Positions 1 to 11,330 are shown, numbered from the stretch's first letter. The stretch: DNA of 64,000 bases from Mesorhabditis belari (GCA_958450365.1 CAUEEP010000724.1:900001-964000); one strand, 5' to 3'. Notes: generated by a model from the sequence alone, not told the origin. Program-made: numbers and translations.

Positions 1-1176
1 TTAGATTTATGCAAAACGAGCTTTGAACCTAGTGATCTATTGGTCTCCATAAATATTGAAAACTCTGTGGAAAACCGGTCTTGCTATTACGAACACCCCG
101 AATAGAATAGAATAGAATAAACCTCAATAGAATAAACCTTTTATTTAGTTTCTTTTACTCAACAACTAGAGATTTGAACTCACTGTTTCCGATTTGATAG
201 AGATAAGCGATAATCGGTAGCACCCAAAGAAAGAGACTGTGTGGGAGGGCGACTTTTTCAATTCTTCCATAATACAACCCGTCAAAAGAAACCGCAAATA
301 ATCTAGAACTAGCTTAATTTTATCTTATTTCTGTTTCTCACCGATTTAGACATAGCCCATTCTGTAGAAGTTGCATCGAATAGAACATTGCCAGGTGAAA
401 AGCGGTCACTATTCGATTCACAGTGATGCCTGACAAAAGAAAGCCATCTGTTTTCACACAATTCCAACTGAAACTCGTTTGGTTAGAAAATATTTCACTC
501 GTTTGGTTATTTTAAAGCCCGCTCGTTTGGTTAGACAATATTTCAAACCTCCAGACACATTGAGCATAATAGAAATTAGTGACCGCTTCATTGAGTCGAC
601 AATATGAATCAAAGAGGAGATAATATTTGGTTGCTCTCGATAATTGGAAACTTATGGTCAACGTTCTCAGACAGAATAGGTTGATGATGAGGCCGATAGA
701 GGCTAGCTAAGAAAAGTTAATTAGTAATTACTTTAGTAATGATTGAGATGATGAAGATAATCAAAAATTGGTAATTGATTATTGGTGATAACCATACGAT
801 TCTAATGGGTTCTCCCATTAGAAATGGGAGAACCAGCAAGATCTAATTCTAAGTAGTTCAATATTGTTTGGACTAATTCAGTATTATAATACCGTAAATG
901 CTGTATTAAAAATAGAACGACATGAGCAACATAAATTTGCATTTAAACATTTCGTAAACGGCTACGACAATTACATTTCATTCGTAAACGGCACTTCCAA
1001 TTATCCGTTTGGCATAGGCAAGAATTTCGAGCTTCGTTTTTGCATCGAGTATATCCGGACCTGCTTTCGGTCACTCCCCAACTCGCATTATCTATATTTT
1101 TCTCCAAATCTATATTTTTCAATAGCCCCTCTGGGTGTCGTTCTATTAAAAAGTGTCATTCTATTTTTCACTCGAA
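1..1176. other. intergenic stretch, no gene recognised
   Basis: AT-rich sequence with no convincing exon. A short direct repeat of CTCGTTTGGTTA occurs three times at about 475-540 and an AATAGAATAG run lies near 103-135. The start of an open frame at 864 only runs into the 13-bp array that follows and shows no family motif. Confidence 0.4.
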
Positions 1177-1586
1177 TTCACAACTGCGGTTCACAACTGC
1201 GGTTCACAACTGCGGTTCACAATTGCGGTTCACAATTGCGGTTCACAATTGCGGTTCACAATTGCGGTTCACAATTGCGGTTCACAATTGCGGTTCACAA
1301 TTGCGGTTCACAACTGCGGTTCACAATTGCGGTTCACAACTGCGGTTCACAATTGCGGTTCACAATTGCGGTTCACAATTGCGGTTCACAACTGCGGTTC
1401 ACAACTGCGGTTCACAATTGCGGTTCACAATTGCGGTTCACAATTGCGGTTCACAACTGCGGTTCACAACTGCGGTTCACAACTGCGGTTCACAACTGCG
1501 GTTCACAACTGCGGTTCACAACTGCGGTTCACAACTGCGGTTCACAACTGCGGTTCACAACTGCGGTTCACAACTGCGGTTCACAA
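1177..1586. repeat. 13-bp tandem array (about 31 copies)
   Basis: The unit is TTCACAACTGCGG, alternating with the variant TTCACAATTGCGG (C to T at one site). The array is uninterrupted and without spacers. All three forward frames stay open through it because 13 is not a multiple of 3 and the unit has no stop, which explains overlapping Cys/Gln/Leu-rich open frames that I do not regard as genes. Confidence 0.95.
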
Positions 1587-1921
1587 AAATAGTATCCATT
1601 TCAAAAAAGCGTATTTCATTTAATAAGTAATTTATTCAAAAGATCAATTTTAACAAGTCAAAGCGTCATAAGTTAGCCCATAAAATCTAGCGGAATATCA
1701 ATAACAAAAAGATTCAAGTCATCACTTTCCTCGGCTTGATTGCTTGCTTGGTAGCTTGATTTTTAAATTTTTAAATTTATCAAAGAGACACGAGTAAGAT
1801 TTTCAACAGAGAACTGGTAAAGTTTGCTTTTCTATCCAATAACCAACCATAAACAAGCCTAATTTTTGTCTCGTTTTTCACAAGAACTGAACCCTTAAAA
1901 TAGTTCAAATCGGGAGATTAC

Positions 1922-2149
1922 CAAAGACATCAAAGCGACCATCACCACTTTTTGCGAGTCGTTGATCGGCGAGGGAAAGGGCAATCCATTCCATCCATAT
2001 TTCAGCTCATACACGGGAATCATCCAATAATATCCGGTGAATTCGTTGCATTTCGTTCTATCGAATCCATGAATAGCTTGTGAGTGAGTTGTTGTGAAAG
2101 TGGCTTGAGTTGTCGAGAATAATAAAGAAGAAACAGTTGTCAAATTCAT
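1922..2149 (-). CDS. orphan coding exon, unknown protein
   Basis: An open minus-strand exon begins with ATG at 2149 (MNLTTVSSLLF...) and ends at a plausible donor (TTTG then GTAATC) at 1922/1921, giving 76 in-frame codons. Residues 34-60 contain the aromatic-rich motif CNEFTGYYWMIPVYELKYGW. An acceptor-like TTTTTCAG lies about 35 bp upstream, so an upstream exon joined in another frame is also possible. I do not recognise the family. No continuing exon could be traced at lower coordinates. Could be a real exon or a decayed transposon reading frame. Confidence 0.3.
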
Positions 2150-2224
2150 TGCTAAGAGCAAATTTAACGGTTTTCTGAAAAATTTTGCGTTGATTAATAT
2201 GTTGTATCCGATTTGGATTGAACT

Positions 2225-2274
2225 CACCGCGGATATCCGATTTGGATTTCAATCCAAATCGGATATCCGCGGTG
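2225..2274. repeat. perfect 24-bp-arm palindrome
   Basis: Two 24-bp arms (left CACCGCGGATATCC..., right its exact reverse complement) are separated by only 2 bp. Related TCCGATTTRGATT motifs in both orientations are scattered from 2730 to 3290, so this belongs to a local cluster of small inverted repeats. Confidence 0.9.
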
Positions 2275-2729
2275 TTTACCCTATGTTACGTTGTTGTTTT
2301 ACAGATGGAGTCACGCTTCTATGAGAAATTCAACAGTTTATTGAAGCGAAAAAAGACGAGTCAAATTCCGACAGCCGAAATCTACAAGCTGATGGTTGAT
2401 AAAATTAAAAATTTTAACGATTAACAACACTGAGGACTTCAAAAATGAACTATCATGAAACCAACTTGCTGAAGCGATACACTCTTTCAATCGAAAACAC
2501 GAAAGTCACGCTTTATCACGAAGACGAACGACGGAAAGCCGGTAGCGAACCAGAAAGGACGAGAAGTTCTTCAACAAGAAGAACGCGTAAATAAACTACT
2601 ACTTTTTTGGGCAAAGGTGGCGCCTAGCGGACTGTTCTAGGTTGCCAGAGTTAAACCTCGATAAAATTTCTAGAAAATGATTAAAAAAAATTTTAAAAAC
2701 ATGACACCCTACTGTGAAATAATGTTTCA

Positions 2730-3290
2730 ATCCAAATCGGATACAACAAATATATATGATGTGTCCGATTTAGATTTCCGTCCGATTTAGATTCAATCTA
2801 AATCGGACGTCCGATTAGATTGAACTACGCGGACGCCGATTTAGATTACAGTCATATCGGACGTCCGATTAGATTCAATCTAAATCTTATATAGATTGAA
2901 AAATAATATAAACATGCTTAATATATGTTCTTAAGCGTTTTCTGTAGTTTTTAACTTTAGTAGGACAATAGTAAGCATTCAATGGGAAAACAAGAAAACA
3001 AAAAATTCTCAAAAAAGACAATAAAATTTCTTTGAAAAGCGCAGAAAATTGCAAAAAACGCTTAAGAACATATATTAAGCACGTTATTATTGTTCGATCT
3101 GTTCGGACGTCCGATATAGACTGTAACAATAAAAGACCTTTGAAAATGCGAAAACACAGAAACGCTGAACATATATTAAGCCGTTATATTATTGTTCAAT
3201 CTATATAGACGCCGATTTAGATTGACTAATGGACGTCCGATATAGACTGTAATCTAATCGGAGGAATCTATCGGACAACATATATATGCT
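2730..3290. repeat. cluster of TCCGATTTAGATT inverted repeats
   Basis: Repeated direct and inverted copies of TCCGATTTAGATT / AATCTAAATCGGA with GGACGTCCGAT variants. A related 40-50 bp block (AGCGTTTTCTGTAG-like) is inverted about 2935 versus 3060. No coding potential seen. Possibly a degenerate foldback element. Confidence 0.5.
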
Positions 3291-3421
3291 TTATTCAGGA
3301 GGGCGAATAGAAGCGAATCAGATAATCATAACCGCATATAATTGCTATAATACTTTCACAAAAAAGAAAACTAAAAATAGTACAGTAAGACTACAGTTAG
3401 GAAACAAAAAGTACAAAAAGA

Positions 3422-3930
3422 TTAAATATAAGGCAGATTTGACATGGCAATAAGATCTAATTCGTTTACAGATACTTTGAATTTTCCTACAGACGAGAAG
3501 ATACCAGGCGGGAGCTTATTCCAAACCCTACTAATACGGTTCGCGAAAGAATCATAAAGGGAAAGGTAGTGGGGATGAGAACCGACCGAAATTTGATAAG
3601 GATGACTACCGGTTCTTCTAGGGCTTTCTACAATTTTCAAGAGACTTTGAAATTCCGGATGCGCCTTAGGGTGGAAAAGGATTTTATAGCAGAAAATCAG
3701 ATCAAAGTAAATACGGCGATATAAAAGGGGTTTTAAATCAAAAACTATAAGTCTAGTCTCATAATTTGGAATAAGAGAAGAAGGGAAACAACGAGTGTAT
3801 GCTTTTTTTTTTTAGTGAAACGCCATTGTACATTTTCAACCAAGGTGATAAGTTTCTTAATGGAAGGTGACCATACGATGGTGGCATACTCGAGCAGTAA
3901 ATACATTAGTAAATGATTAATATAGCTTTT
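3422..3930 (-). pseudogene. non-LTR retrotransposon (CR1/Jockey-like) reverse transcriptase C-terminal fragment
   Basis: Reading the minus strand gives the tail typical of LINE reverse transcriptases: LLEYATIVWSPSIKKL (compare the LEYA.PVWSP..K..I..LE.VQR..T motif), then RRIYFDLIFCYKILF, then FANRISRVWNKLPPG close to the stop at 3422. One frameshift separates the VQWRFTKK part from the RRIYFDL part. Only the last ~170 codons of ORF2 are present, as expected for a 5'-truncated LINE. A second copy lies at 56160-56662 and a third 3' scrap at 58772-58892. Confidence 0.75.
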
Positions 3931-4230
3931 TACGTAGACAAAGCACTTTCGGTTTTAAAAATAAATAAAATCATTAAACTGCTTAGGTTTTACCAAGATC
4001 AAAATCACTTAAAGCTTGGGAGAAATCGTTTTTAAACTTTAACGCTTTAACACAAACTTTAAAAATCAGTCATTTGATGGAAATAAGTCCAATAAACTTT
4101 CTGAAAGGCCAGGGATTTTCAAACTTGAACCCTTGCATGAAAAGCAGTAATTATTGGGGGTTTAATTGTGTGTTCGGAGGCTGTTTTGTGCTAGATTTCT
4201 GGGCGATTGTAGAAAAGCTTTCGTCACACA

Positions 4231-5023
4231 AAGCCTTCCCGGCCTAAGCCTTCCCGGCCTAAGCCTTCCCGGCCTAAGCCTTCCCGGCCTAAGCCTTCCC
4301 GGCCTAAGCCTTCCCGGCCTAAGCCTTCCCGGCCTAAGCCTTCCCGGCCTAAGCCTTCCCGGCCTAAGCCTTCCCGGCCTAAGCCTTCCCGGCCTAAGCC
4401 TTCCCGGCCTAAGCCTTCCCGGCCTAAGCCTTCCCGGCCTAAGCCTTCCCGGCCTAAGCCTTCCCGGCCTAAGCCTTCCCGGCCTAAGCCTTCCCGGCCT
4501 AAGCCTTCCCGGCCTAAGCCTTCCCGGCCTAAGCCTTCCCGGCCTAAGCCTTCCCGGCCTAAGCCTTCCCGGCCTAAGCCTTCCCGGCCTAAGCCTTCCC
4601 GGCCTAAGCCTTCCCGGCCTAAGCCTTCCCGGCCCTAAGCCTTCCCGGCCTAAGCCTTCCCGGCCTAAGCCTTCCCGGCCTAAGCCTTCCCGGCCTAAGC
4701 CTTCCCGGCCTAAGCCTTCCCGGCCTAAGCCTTCCCGGCCTAAGCCTTCCCGGCCTAAGCCTTCCCGGCCTAAGCCTTCCCGGCCTAAGCCTTCCCGGCC
4801 TAAGCCTTCCCGGCCCTAAGCCTTCCCGGCCTAAGCCTTCCCGGCCTAAGCCTTCCCGGCCTAAGCCTTCCCGGCCTAAGCCTTCCCGGCCTAAGCCTTC
4901 CCGGCCTAAGCCTTCCCGGCCTAAGCCTTCCCGGCCTAAGCCTTCCCGGCCTAAGCCTTCCCGGCCTAAGCCTTCCCGGCCTAAGCCTTCCCGGCCTAAG
5001 CCTTCCCGGCCTAAGCCTTCCCG
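4231..5023. repeat. 15-bp tandem array (about 53 copies) with two 1-bp insertions
   Basis: Nearly perfect repeats of AAGCCTTCCCGGCCT. Copies are identical except for one extra C after 27 units (near 4634) and again 12 units later (near 4815). The two insertions are 181 bp apart, that is 12 x 15 + 1. The open frames here (LPGLS changing to PKPSR; GREGL on the other strand) are array artefacts. GC content is far above the surroundings. Confidence 0.95.
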
Positions 5024-5148
5024 AAAATACACAAGGCCTCTGATTTGGGGAACATTTTTCGCTCTTTCGATAAAAAACTCTCCTAATAAAAACAGTCGAA
5101 TACGATCATTCAAATCATATGAAATTTAGGCGAGCTGCTCGAACGTTA

Positions 5149-5430
5149 CGTATTGGATTGGTGAATTGAAAATTGGCTAGAGAAGCCAAAAAAATGGTCA
5201 ATTTTTTTTTGTCTTTTATTTAGTCGTTTCAAAAATTTGCAATTGGAAGACAGCTTATAGTTAGAGAAATTTTGGTAAATATTTTTTTCGCAAACATTTT
5301 GAACTTTCATATTCATAGGGTTTCTATAAAGATGATTAAGTTTTTGAACGAGATTGTCTATGAAGTCCTGCCTCACCCACTGTATTCGCCTGATGTATCA
5401 CCCATGGATTACCATCTTTTCAAGCAGCTA
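5149..5430 (+). pseudogene. mariner-type element fragment
   Basis: TATTGGATTGGTGAATTGAA at 5149 resembles the terminal repeat of the elements at 35780 and 56932. About 190 bp later the plus strand encodes [20 protein letters not shown], the block around the third catalytic Asp of mariner transposases. The reading frame then enters the 6-bp array below. The 3' terminus is missing. Confidence 0.65.
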
Positions 5431-5454
5431 AGTTATGTAAATTTGTTCTTGATG

Positions 5455-5910
5455 GATCCTGATCCTGAGCCTGATCCTGAGCCTAAGCTTGAACCTGAAC
5501 CTGGTTCTGAGCCTGATACTGATCCTGAGCCTGATCCTGATCCTGATCCTGACCCTGATCCTGAGCCTGATCCTAAGCCTAAGCCTGAGCCTGAGCCTGG
5601 GCCTGATCCTGAGCCTGATCCTAAGCCTAAGCCTGAGCCTGAGCCTGTGCCTGAACCTAAGCCTGAACCTGAGCCTAAGCCTGAGCCTGAGCCTAAGCCT
5701 GATTCTGAGCCTAAGTCTGAACCTGATCCTGATCCTAAGCCTGATCCTAAGCCTAAGCCTGATCCTGATCCTGAGCCTGATCCTGAGCCTGATCCTAAGC
5801 CTGATCCTAAGCCTAAGCCTGAGCCTGAGCCTGCGCCTGAGCCTGATCCTAAGCCTGATCCTAAGCCTAAGCCTGCGCCTAAGCCTAAGCCTGATCCTAA
5901 GCTTAAGCCC
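5455..5910. repeat. 6-bp array encoding (D/E/K)P dipeptides
   Basis: Imperfect CCTGAT/CCTGAG/CCTAAG hexamers. The plus frame continues from the mariner fragment into a Pro/Asp/Glu/Lys repeat and stops at 5955. All frames of both strands are open because the unit lacks stops, so a protein is not supported. The array starts immediately after the transposase fragment. Confidence 0.85.
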
Positions 5911-5955
5911 CCCCCAAGTAACAATCGTGGCCTATTCTCACTAAAAAAATTCTAG

Positions 5956-6640
5956 AAAGTTCATTTATTTCGTGTTTACTTGTTAGATTTATTGCTAGAA
6001 ATAATAAAAATAAATTGGCAAAATTAATTCGAATCTCGAAAATCCTTGAACCTTCTTTAGAGGTCAGCATCGACATTAATCGGCAGACCCCCTAAATTAA
6101 CTAAATTCCAATTTTTAGGCTGTCAGAATTAGGTAACTTTTTAGTGGCTATTCGCCACAGTAATAAAGCAAAAAAAAATGGCTTTGTACTGAATGTGTTG
6201 GAAAGATAATTTTAAATAGATTTTTGTCTCGTAAATCAGTCGCTCACTGCTCACTGCGCAGTCTTCAAAATCAATAAAAAATCAAGCACATCACATTTCT
6301 TTTCTTTTGCCATTTCGTCAACTTTATACAGTATTATATTGTAGTATTATATTGTAGTATTATTTTTTGTAACTCATTTGTAAAATACAACTCAGTCACG
6401 AGAAGTTTTATTCATTAAAGAAAACGAGTTTCATTTCATCCAATCAAACATTGCAAGTTTAGACCGTTACTGATACAAGTTTGGTAGGCCACACGAGCAC
6501 CCTGAAATCGGTTTCAATCTTTTGTTGTGAATACGTTTTTTTTTTCATTTTCATTATAAAATGCTTACATTGTACTTTGCAAGGTTTATTGTGGTTCGAG
6601 GTGATGGCGTTGTGTTACACGCTCCATAGATAATGTTCTG
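5956..6640. other. AT-rich intergenic stretch
   Basis: No exon, element end or tandem array recognised apart from a short ATATTGTAGTATT triplication near 6330-6365. Confidence 0.4.
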
Positions 6641-6712
6641 TTGCCATTTGCTTCCGCAGTAAGTCTTCTTTGCGAGTATATTTCCATGCTAAAGTCTTTG
6701 AAATTTGCTTGT

Positions 6713-7835
6713 TTTTGTTTTAGGTTTGTTTTGGGTTTGTTCTTGGTTTGTTCTTGGTTTGTTCTTGGTTTGTTCTTGGTTTGTTCTTGGTTTGTTTTTG
6801 GTTTGTTTTTGGTTAGGTTTGTTTTGGGTTTGTTCTTGTTTTGTTCTTGGTTTGTTTTAGGTTTGTTTTGGGTTTGTTCTTGTTTTGTTTTTGGTTTGTT
6901 TTTGGTTTGTTTTTGTTTATTTTTGTTTGTTTTTGGTTAGATTTGTTTTGTTTTTGTTTCTGTTTTGTTTTTAATTTGTTTTTGGTTTGTTTTTGGTTTG
7001 TTTTGTTTGGTTTTTGGTTAGTTTTTGGCCTGTTTTTGGTTAGGTTTGTTTTGGGTTTGTTCTTGGTTTGTTTTTGGTTAGTTTTGGTTTGTTCTTGGTT
7101 TGTTTTTGGTTTGTTTTTGGTTAGGTTTGTTTTGGGTTTGTTCTTGTTTTGTTCTTGGTTTGTTTTTGGTTTGTTTTTGGTTTGTTTTTGGTTTGTTCTT
7201 GTTTTTGGTTAGGTTTGTTCTTGGTTTGTTCTTGGTTTGTTCTTGGTTTGTTCTTGGTTTGTTCTTGGTTTGTTCTTGGTTTGTTCTTGGTTTGTTTTTG
7301 GTTTGTTCTTGGTTTGTTCTTGGTTTTGTTTTGTTTTTGGTTTGTTCTTGGTTTGTTCTTGGTTTGTTTTTGGTTTGTTTTTGGTTAGGTTTGTTTTGGG
7401 TTTGTTCTTGTTTTGTTCTTGGTTTGTTTTTGGTTTGTTTTTGGTTTGTTCTTGGTTTGTTCTTGGTTTTGTTTTGTTTTTGGTTTGTTCTTGGTTTGTT
7501 CTTGGTTTGTTCTTGGTTTGTTTTGGTTTGTTTTGGTTTGTTTTTGGTTTGTTTTTGTTTTGTTTTTGGTTAGATTTGTTCTTGTTTTGTTTCTGTTTTG
7601 TTTTTAGTTTGTTTTTAGTTTGTTTTTGGTTTGTTTTTGGTTAGGTTTGTTTTGGTTTGTTTTTGGTTTGTTCTTGGTTTGTTCTTGGTTTGTTCTTGTT
7701 TTGTTTTTGTTTGTTTTTGTTTCTGTTTTGTTCTTGGTTTGTTTTTGGCTTGTTTTTGGTTAGTTTTTGGTTAGGTTTGTTCTTGGTTTGTTCTTGGTTA
7801 GTTTTGGTTAGTTTTGGTTTGTTTTTGGTTTCTTT
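6713..7835. repeat. 1.1-kb G/T-only 11-bp repeat tract
   Basis: Imperfect units of TTGGTTTGTTC/TTGGTTTGTTT. The plus strand is almost devoid of A and poor in C, so the strands are extremely asymmetric (G+T versus A+C). Open Phe/Leu/Val/Trp frames on plus and Lys/Asn/Thr/Glu frames on minus are consequences of composition, not genes. Confidence 0.9.
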
Positions 7836-8512
7836 CTTGAAGTTTTTGAAACCACAGAATTTGCTTATTTCAAAGAAATGAAAGTTTACATCATCGTAAA
7901 TAGCGCTGGTCATATAGCTGGCATTTTGTATTGCATTCAATGGTCGACACCACCATATGTAAGATGTCGGCGAGCACGTACCACTGAAAGCTCGAAGTTT
8001 TTTTGAGTGGCTTATTAAAGTTATCAAAATAATAAAAAAGTGTTAAAGTTTCTACACTTAATTTTTATGAACACTAATTTGCATGACTAGTTAAGGACTA
8101 GTTGAGGACTAGTTAAGGACTAGTTAAGGACTAGTTAAGGACTAGTTAAGGACAAATAAACTTCTCTACCTTACTCCCTGTGGAAATGTCGGAACAGGCT
8201 TGGGTGGAAAAGATTGGATGGCTTGTGTGCACGAACAATCGGGAACTGAAAACAAAGTTGGCTTTTGTTTAATTTTCGGGACTTTTAAATGTTTTCCTTA
8301 ATTTTCTATGAATTAAATAAAACAATTTATGGTTAATTTATGGTTAACAACATCGATTTTGACTGACAGTTTACACTGTTGGCATTTTTCTTTCCTTCTG
8401 ATTCTCTCTTCAGATTCTTCCGATAAGATAAGCGTACAGAAAAAGATAAGTGTACAGATAAGCGTACAGCCGTTTAGGCTTGACATTTGTGTCAATAGAT
8501 GGCGCCAAAAAA
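7836..8512. other. low-information stretch with one 11-bp array
   Basis: Six copies of ACTAGTTAAGG lie at about 8085-8152. A short plus-strand Cys/Gly-rich open stretch follows (about 8166-8300) but no start or splice context supports it. AGATAAGCGTACAG is repeated near 8424-8470. Confidence 0.4.
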
Positions 8513-9002
8513 TGAGATTTCTTGGCATTTTTATTGTTTATTTGATTTCATTTGTTATTCTTGCTGGTCGTGCATTAAGGCTAATCATCTTACCATAAGA
8601 AATTTCAGTGATTTGAGACATCTGGAACTAGGTCAAGAGCCAGGTCAGGAGCCAGGTCAAGAGCCAGGTCCAGAGCCAGGTCAAGAGCCAGGACAGGAGC
8701 CAGGTCAAGAGCCAGGTCAGGAGCCAGGTCCAGAGCCAGGTCAAGAGCCAGGACAGGAGCCAGGTCAAGAGCCAGGTCCAGACCTGCCTTCTGGCTGTTC
8801 TTGGTACTTTGGTAATCTTACTGACGCTACCCTAGACACAATTTTTGGAGGAATGCATGAATCAGAGGAAGAAAACGATGGTGTGGTTCAATTTTCTGCC
8901 TGTTATTCTTTCATTGCCAACGAGCGCAATGGCAATGATGAGATTCAAAGGATGACTCTTATTAAGGAGAGTCAAGCAGATGGAGGAACCCTTGGACCTT
9001 GA
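8513..9002 (+). CDS. possible secreted protein with PGQE repeats
   Basis: An ATG near 8513 opens a leader-like peptide (MRFLGIFIVYLISFVILAG). In another frame, from about 8600 to 9002, lies an open stretch with a 12-bp array at 8631-8784 encoding about 13 PGQE/PGPE units, then a Cys-containing tail (CSWYFGN..., FSACYSFIANERNGND) ending at a TGA at 9002. Codon use in the tail looks coding. A junction between leader and repeat needs an intron I cannot place: the only AG acceptor nearby would give an intron under 45 bp with mismatched phase. Unspliced translation from the overlapping ATG at 8499 is an alternative. Confidence 0.3.
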
Positions 9003-9070
9003 ACCTGGACTTGGAGGAACCCTTGGACCTTGAGCCTGGACTTGGAGGGACCCTAAGTGTTCTAGTATTT

Positions 9071-9709
9071 TTATAAACTCAAAAACCTCAAACATACAAG
9101 CCTAAAATAAAAAGGTGAGAATCATCAAAAGTCCCGAAAATTACCTAAGAGCCAAAAAGTTTTCGCTTGAAAAGTTTTCCCTACGTTTTTTTGTTGTTGT
9201 TGGTCGGGTGGTCGTTCTTGTCGTTGCTTTCATTGTGGTTTTTGTCGTAGTTTTTCGAGTTGTTGTTGTAGTTCTGGTAGTGGGTTTTGTGGTAGTTGTG
9301 GTGGTGGTTCTAGTTGTGGTTGTTGGTTTTGTAGTGGTTTTTGTGGTTGGTTTTGTAGTGGTTTTTATGGTTGGTTTTGTTGTAGTTTTGATGGTTGGTT
9401 TTGTCGTTGTTGTCGTCGTTGTTGTCCTCGTTGTTGTTTTCGTTGTTGTCGTTGTTGTAGTCGTTGTTGTTGCCGTTGTTGTAGTCGTTGTTGTTGTAGT
9501 CGTTGTCGTTGTCGTTGTTGTCGTTGTCGTTGTTGTAGTTGTAGTTGTTGTGGCGATTGTAGTAGACGTAGTAGATGTAGTACTGCCTGATATCTTCTAA
9601 TTACAAGTTCAAAATCAACTAACTTACAATCAGTGATCGATGAGAGATCCGTTGAGCTTGATGTATCATTCCAAAGATTCGAAGGAGTTGGCAAACAAAG
9701 GTAGACTTT
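9071..9709 (-). CDS. mucin-like Thr-rich secreted protein, 3' exons
   Basis: Three minus-strand exons join in phase. 9709-9628 starts after TTTTCCAG and encodes VYLCLPTPSNLWNDT; a 41-bp intron with GTAAG donor and ATCAG acceptor follows. 9586-9145 encodes about 146 residues that are mostly Thr with KPT, KTTTKPT and TTRTTT blocks and a basic end. A 42-bp intron follows (GTAATT...TTTTAG). 9101-9071 is a short terminal exon ending in TAA. The Thr-rich composition suggests an O-glycosylated extracellular spacer (inference). On the plus strand the same DNA reads poly-Val and in another minus frame poly-Gln/Arg; splice-site and phase agreement favour the Thr frame. 5' exons upstream of 9709 are not established; it could be the 3' end of the TSP1 gene at 14081-20772. 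Confidence 0.6.
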
Positions 9710-9998
9710 CTGGAAAATATCAAGTCTTACAATTCATTTTGAACAGTACTTGAGCTATGACAAGCGTTCTCTTGATTCCATCAACATCGTCACAACAAGT
9801 TTGCAAAGGAAAAACGCAGATTGTTGGATTGCATCGACGCCAACGCCATGACGATTCGCTGGAAGTATTAGATTCGTGTTTAAGAATATTAGATTCGTCT
9901 TTAGTAAATGTTTAAAGTTGGCAATTTAAGTGTAAGTAATTTCTCAAAAAAAATAAACTATAATTTATTCAAAATAAACCACGATTATTAAGTATAAC

Positions 9999-11330
9999 TT
10001 ATTGCCATTTATTGGGCAAAGCGTTGATTCCTTTCTTCCAAAAGCTACAGGGCTGCCGCTTGAAGGAACCGATCCATTTTTCGACTTCCTCCAAATCTCC
10101 AAAGTCTCCAAAATCAACAGCCATCTCCTTGAAAAGATGAAAATCACTAGGGGCCAAGTCAGGCAAGTAAAGCGCATGCAGGAGAACTTTCAGGTGTTTG
10201 GAGTGACCTAAAGACCTGACCAGCCTAAAGTCTTCAGTTTTGGTCAAGTTTGCAATGTCGAGCCGTGCGTTATCATGCTGCAACATCCTTACCAATGTTT
10301 GGCCTCTTTTTTTCACTTCAGAAGCGACTCGATCCAATTGATCATCGTATAAGGAACCCTTGATAGTCGTGCCTTTAGTCGTGCCTTTAGTCGTGCCTTC
10401 TTCTAGCAACTCCCAAATAACTCCTTCCCTGTCCCACCAAACATATAACATGATCTTCTTCTGGTGAATTTCGGATTTGGGGTCGGGCTTTGGTTTTTCG
10501 TCTGGAGCAACCTTTGCAATCTAACAATCTGCGTTTTTCCTTTGCAAACTATTGTTTATGTCTTCGAAAGTTGACAAAGGTTACCCATTTTTCATGGCCT
10601 ATTATCAAGGGGGAAAAAAGATCGACGGTAATAATGCGAGAGTAGAGCGGCTGATACAGCCTTTGCCATTTTGACACATTAGTCAATGCATGTGGGACCC
10701 ACGACCCGAATCTTAATTTGTAGCCCATCGATTGAAGATGACGGTCAACTATGGTATGAGCATACTGAAGTTGCTAACTCACGGGCTGATTGTTTGTTGT
10801 CAGAAGATTATACCATAAGAATCATATCGTTTTTCAGAAGGCAGAAGAGTGGATTTATCAAGACCAGTCGGTCGCCGTGACCTCGGCTGATCTTCAAGAG
10901 AGAAGTCGTTCTTTTGAAAGCAATGATACCAAATGTAGATCCAATTGTAGCTCCAATTGTAGATCCAATTGTAGATCCAATTGTAGATCCAATTGTAGAT
11001 CCAATTGTAGATCAAATTGTAGATTTGTAGATCCAATTGTAGATCCAATTGTAGATCCAATTGTAGATCCAATTGTAGATCCAATTGTAGATCTAATTGT
11101 AGATCCAATGGCTTGGATTTATCAGGACCAGTCGGTCGCCGTGACCTCGGCTGATCTTCAAGAGAGAAGTCGTTCTTTTGAAAGCAATGATACCAAATGT
11201 AGATCCAAATGTAGATCCAATTGTAGATCCAATTGTAGATCCAATTTTACATCGCATAGTCACCGTTCCTTGCCCGTAAAAATCGTTAATTTCCTTTTCA
11301 GCGAAGGGGGAACTTTTGGCGAAGGACACG
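9999..11330 (-). pseudogene. decayed mariner transposase with internal minisatellite
   Basis: Minus-strand mariner blocks occur in order: INDFYGQGTVTMR (about 11290), FSLEDQPRSRRPTGLDKS (about 10860), GHEKWVTFVNFRRH (about 10580; the first catalytic Asp is His), a KPKPDPKSEIHQKKIMLYVWW block, LQHDNARLDIA, LYLPDLAPSDFHLF and a stop at 9999. Multiple frameshifts are present. A GTAGATCCAATT 12-mer has expanded inside the N-terminal coding region (10934-11106 and 11196-11249), with a flanking ~93-bp segment duplicated. The element is dead. Confidence 0.75.
10934..11249. repeat. 12-bp array split by a duplicated transposase segment
   Basis: GTAGATCCAATT units (about 14 copies) end at 11106. A second copy of the ~93-bp segment seen at 10850-10940 (GACCAGTCGGTCGCCGTGAC...) follows, then about four more 12-mers. 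This is consistent with a duplication spanning mariner codons plus array. Confidence 0.85.

Noticed and set aside
1177..1586. CRISPR-like array
   Set aside because: Repeats are contiguous without spacers and the genome is eukaryotic. The same applies to the other arrays.
864..1630. Three overlapping Cys/Gln/Leu-rich open frames
   Set aside because: A 13-bp stop-free array keeps all frames open; no start context, domain or splice support.
4166..5113. LPGLS/PKPSR and GREGL proteins on opposite strands
   Set aside because: Both are readings of the same 15-bp array; frame changes coincide with 1-bp insertions.
5272..5955. 227-aa Pro/Asp/Glu protein
   Set aside because: A dead mariner fragment fused to a 6-bp array; all frames are open on both strands.
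6641..8027. Phe/Leu/Trp-rich membrane proteins
   Set aside because: Composition artefact of a G/T-only repeat tract.
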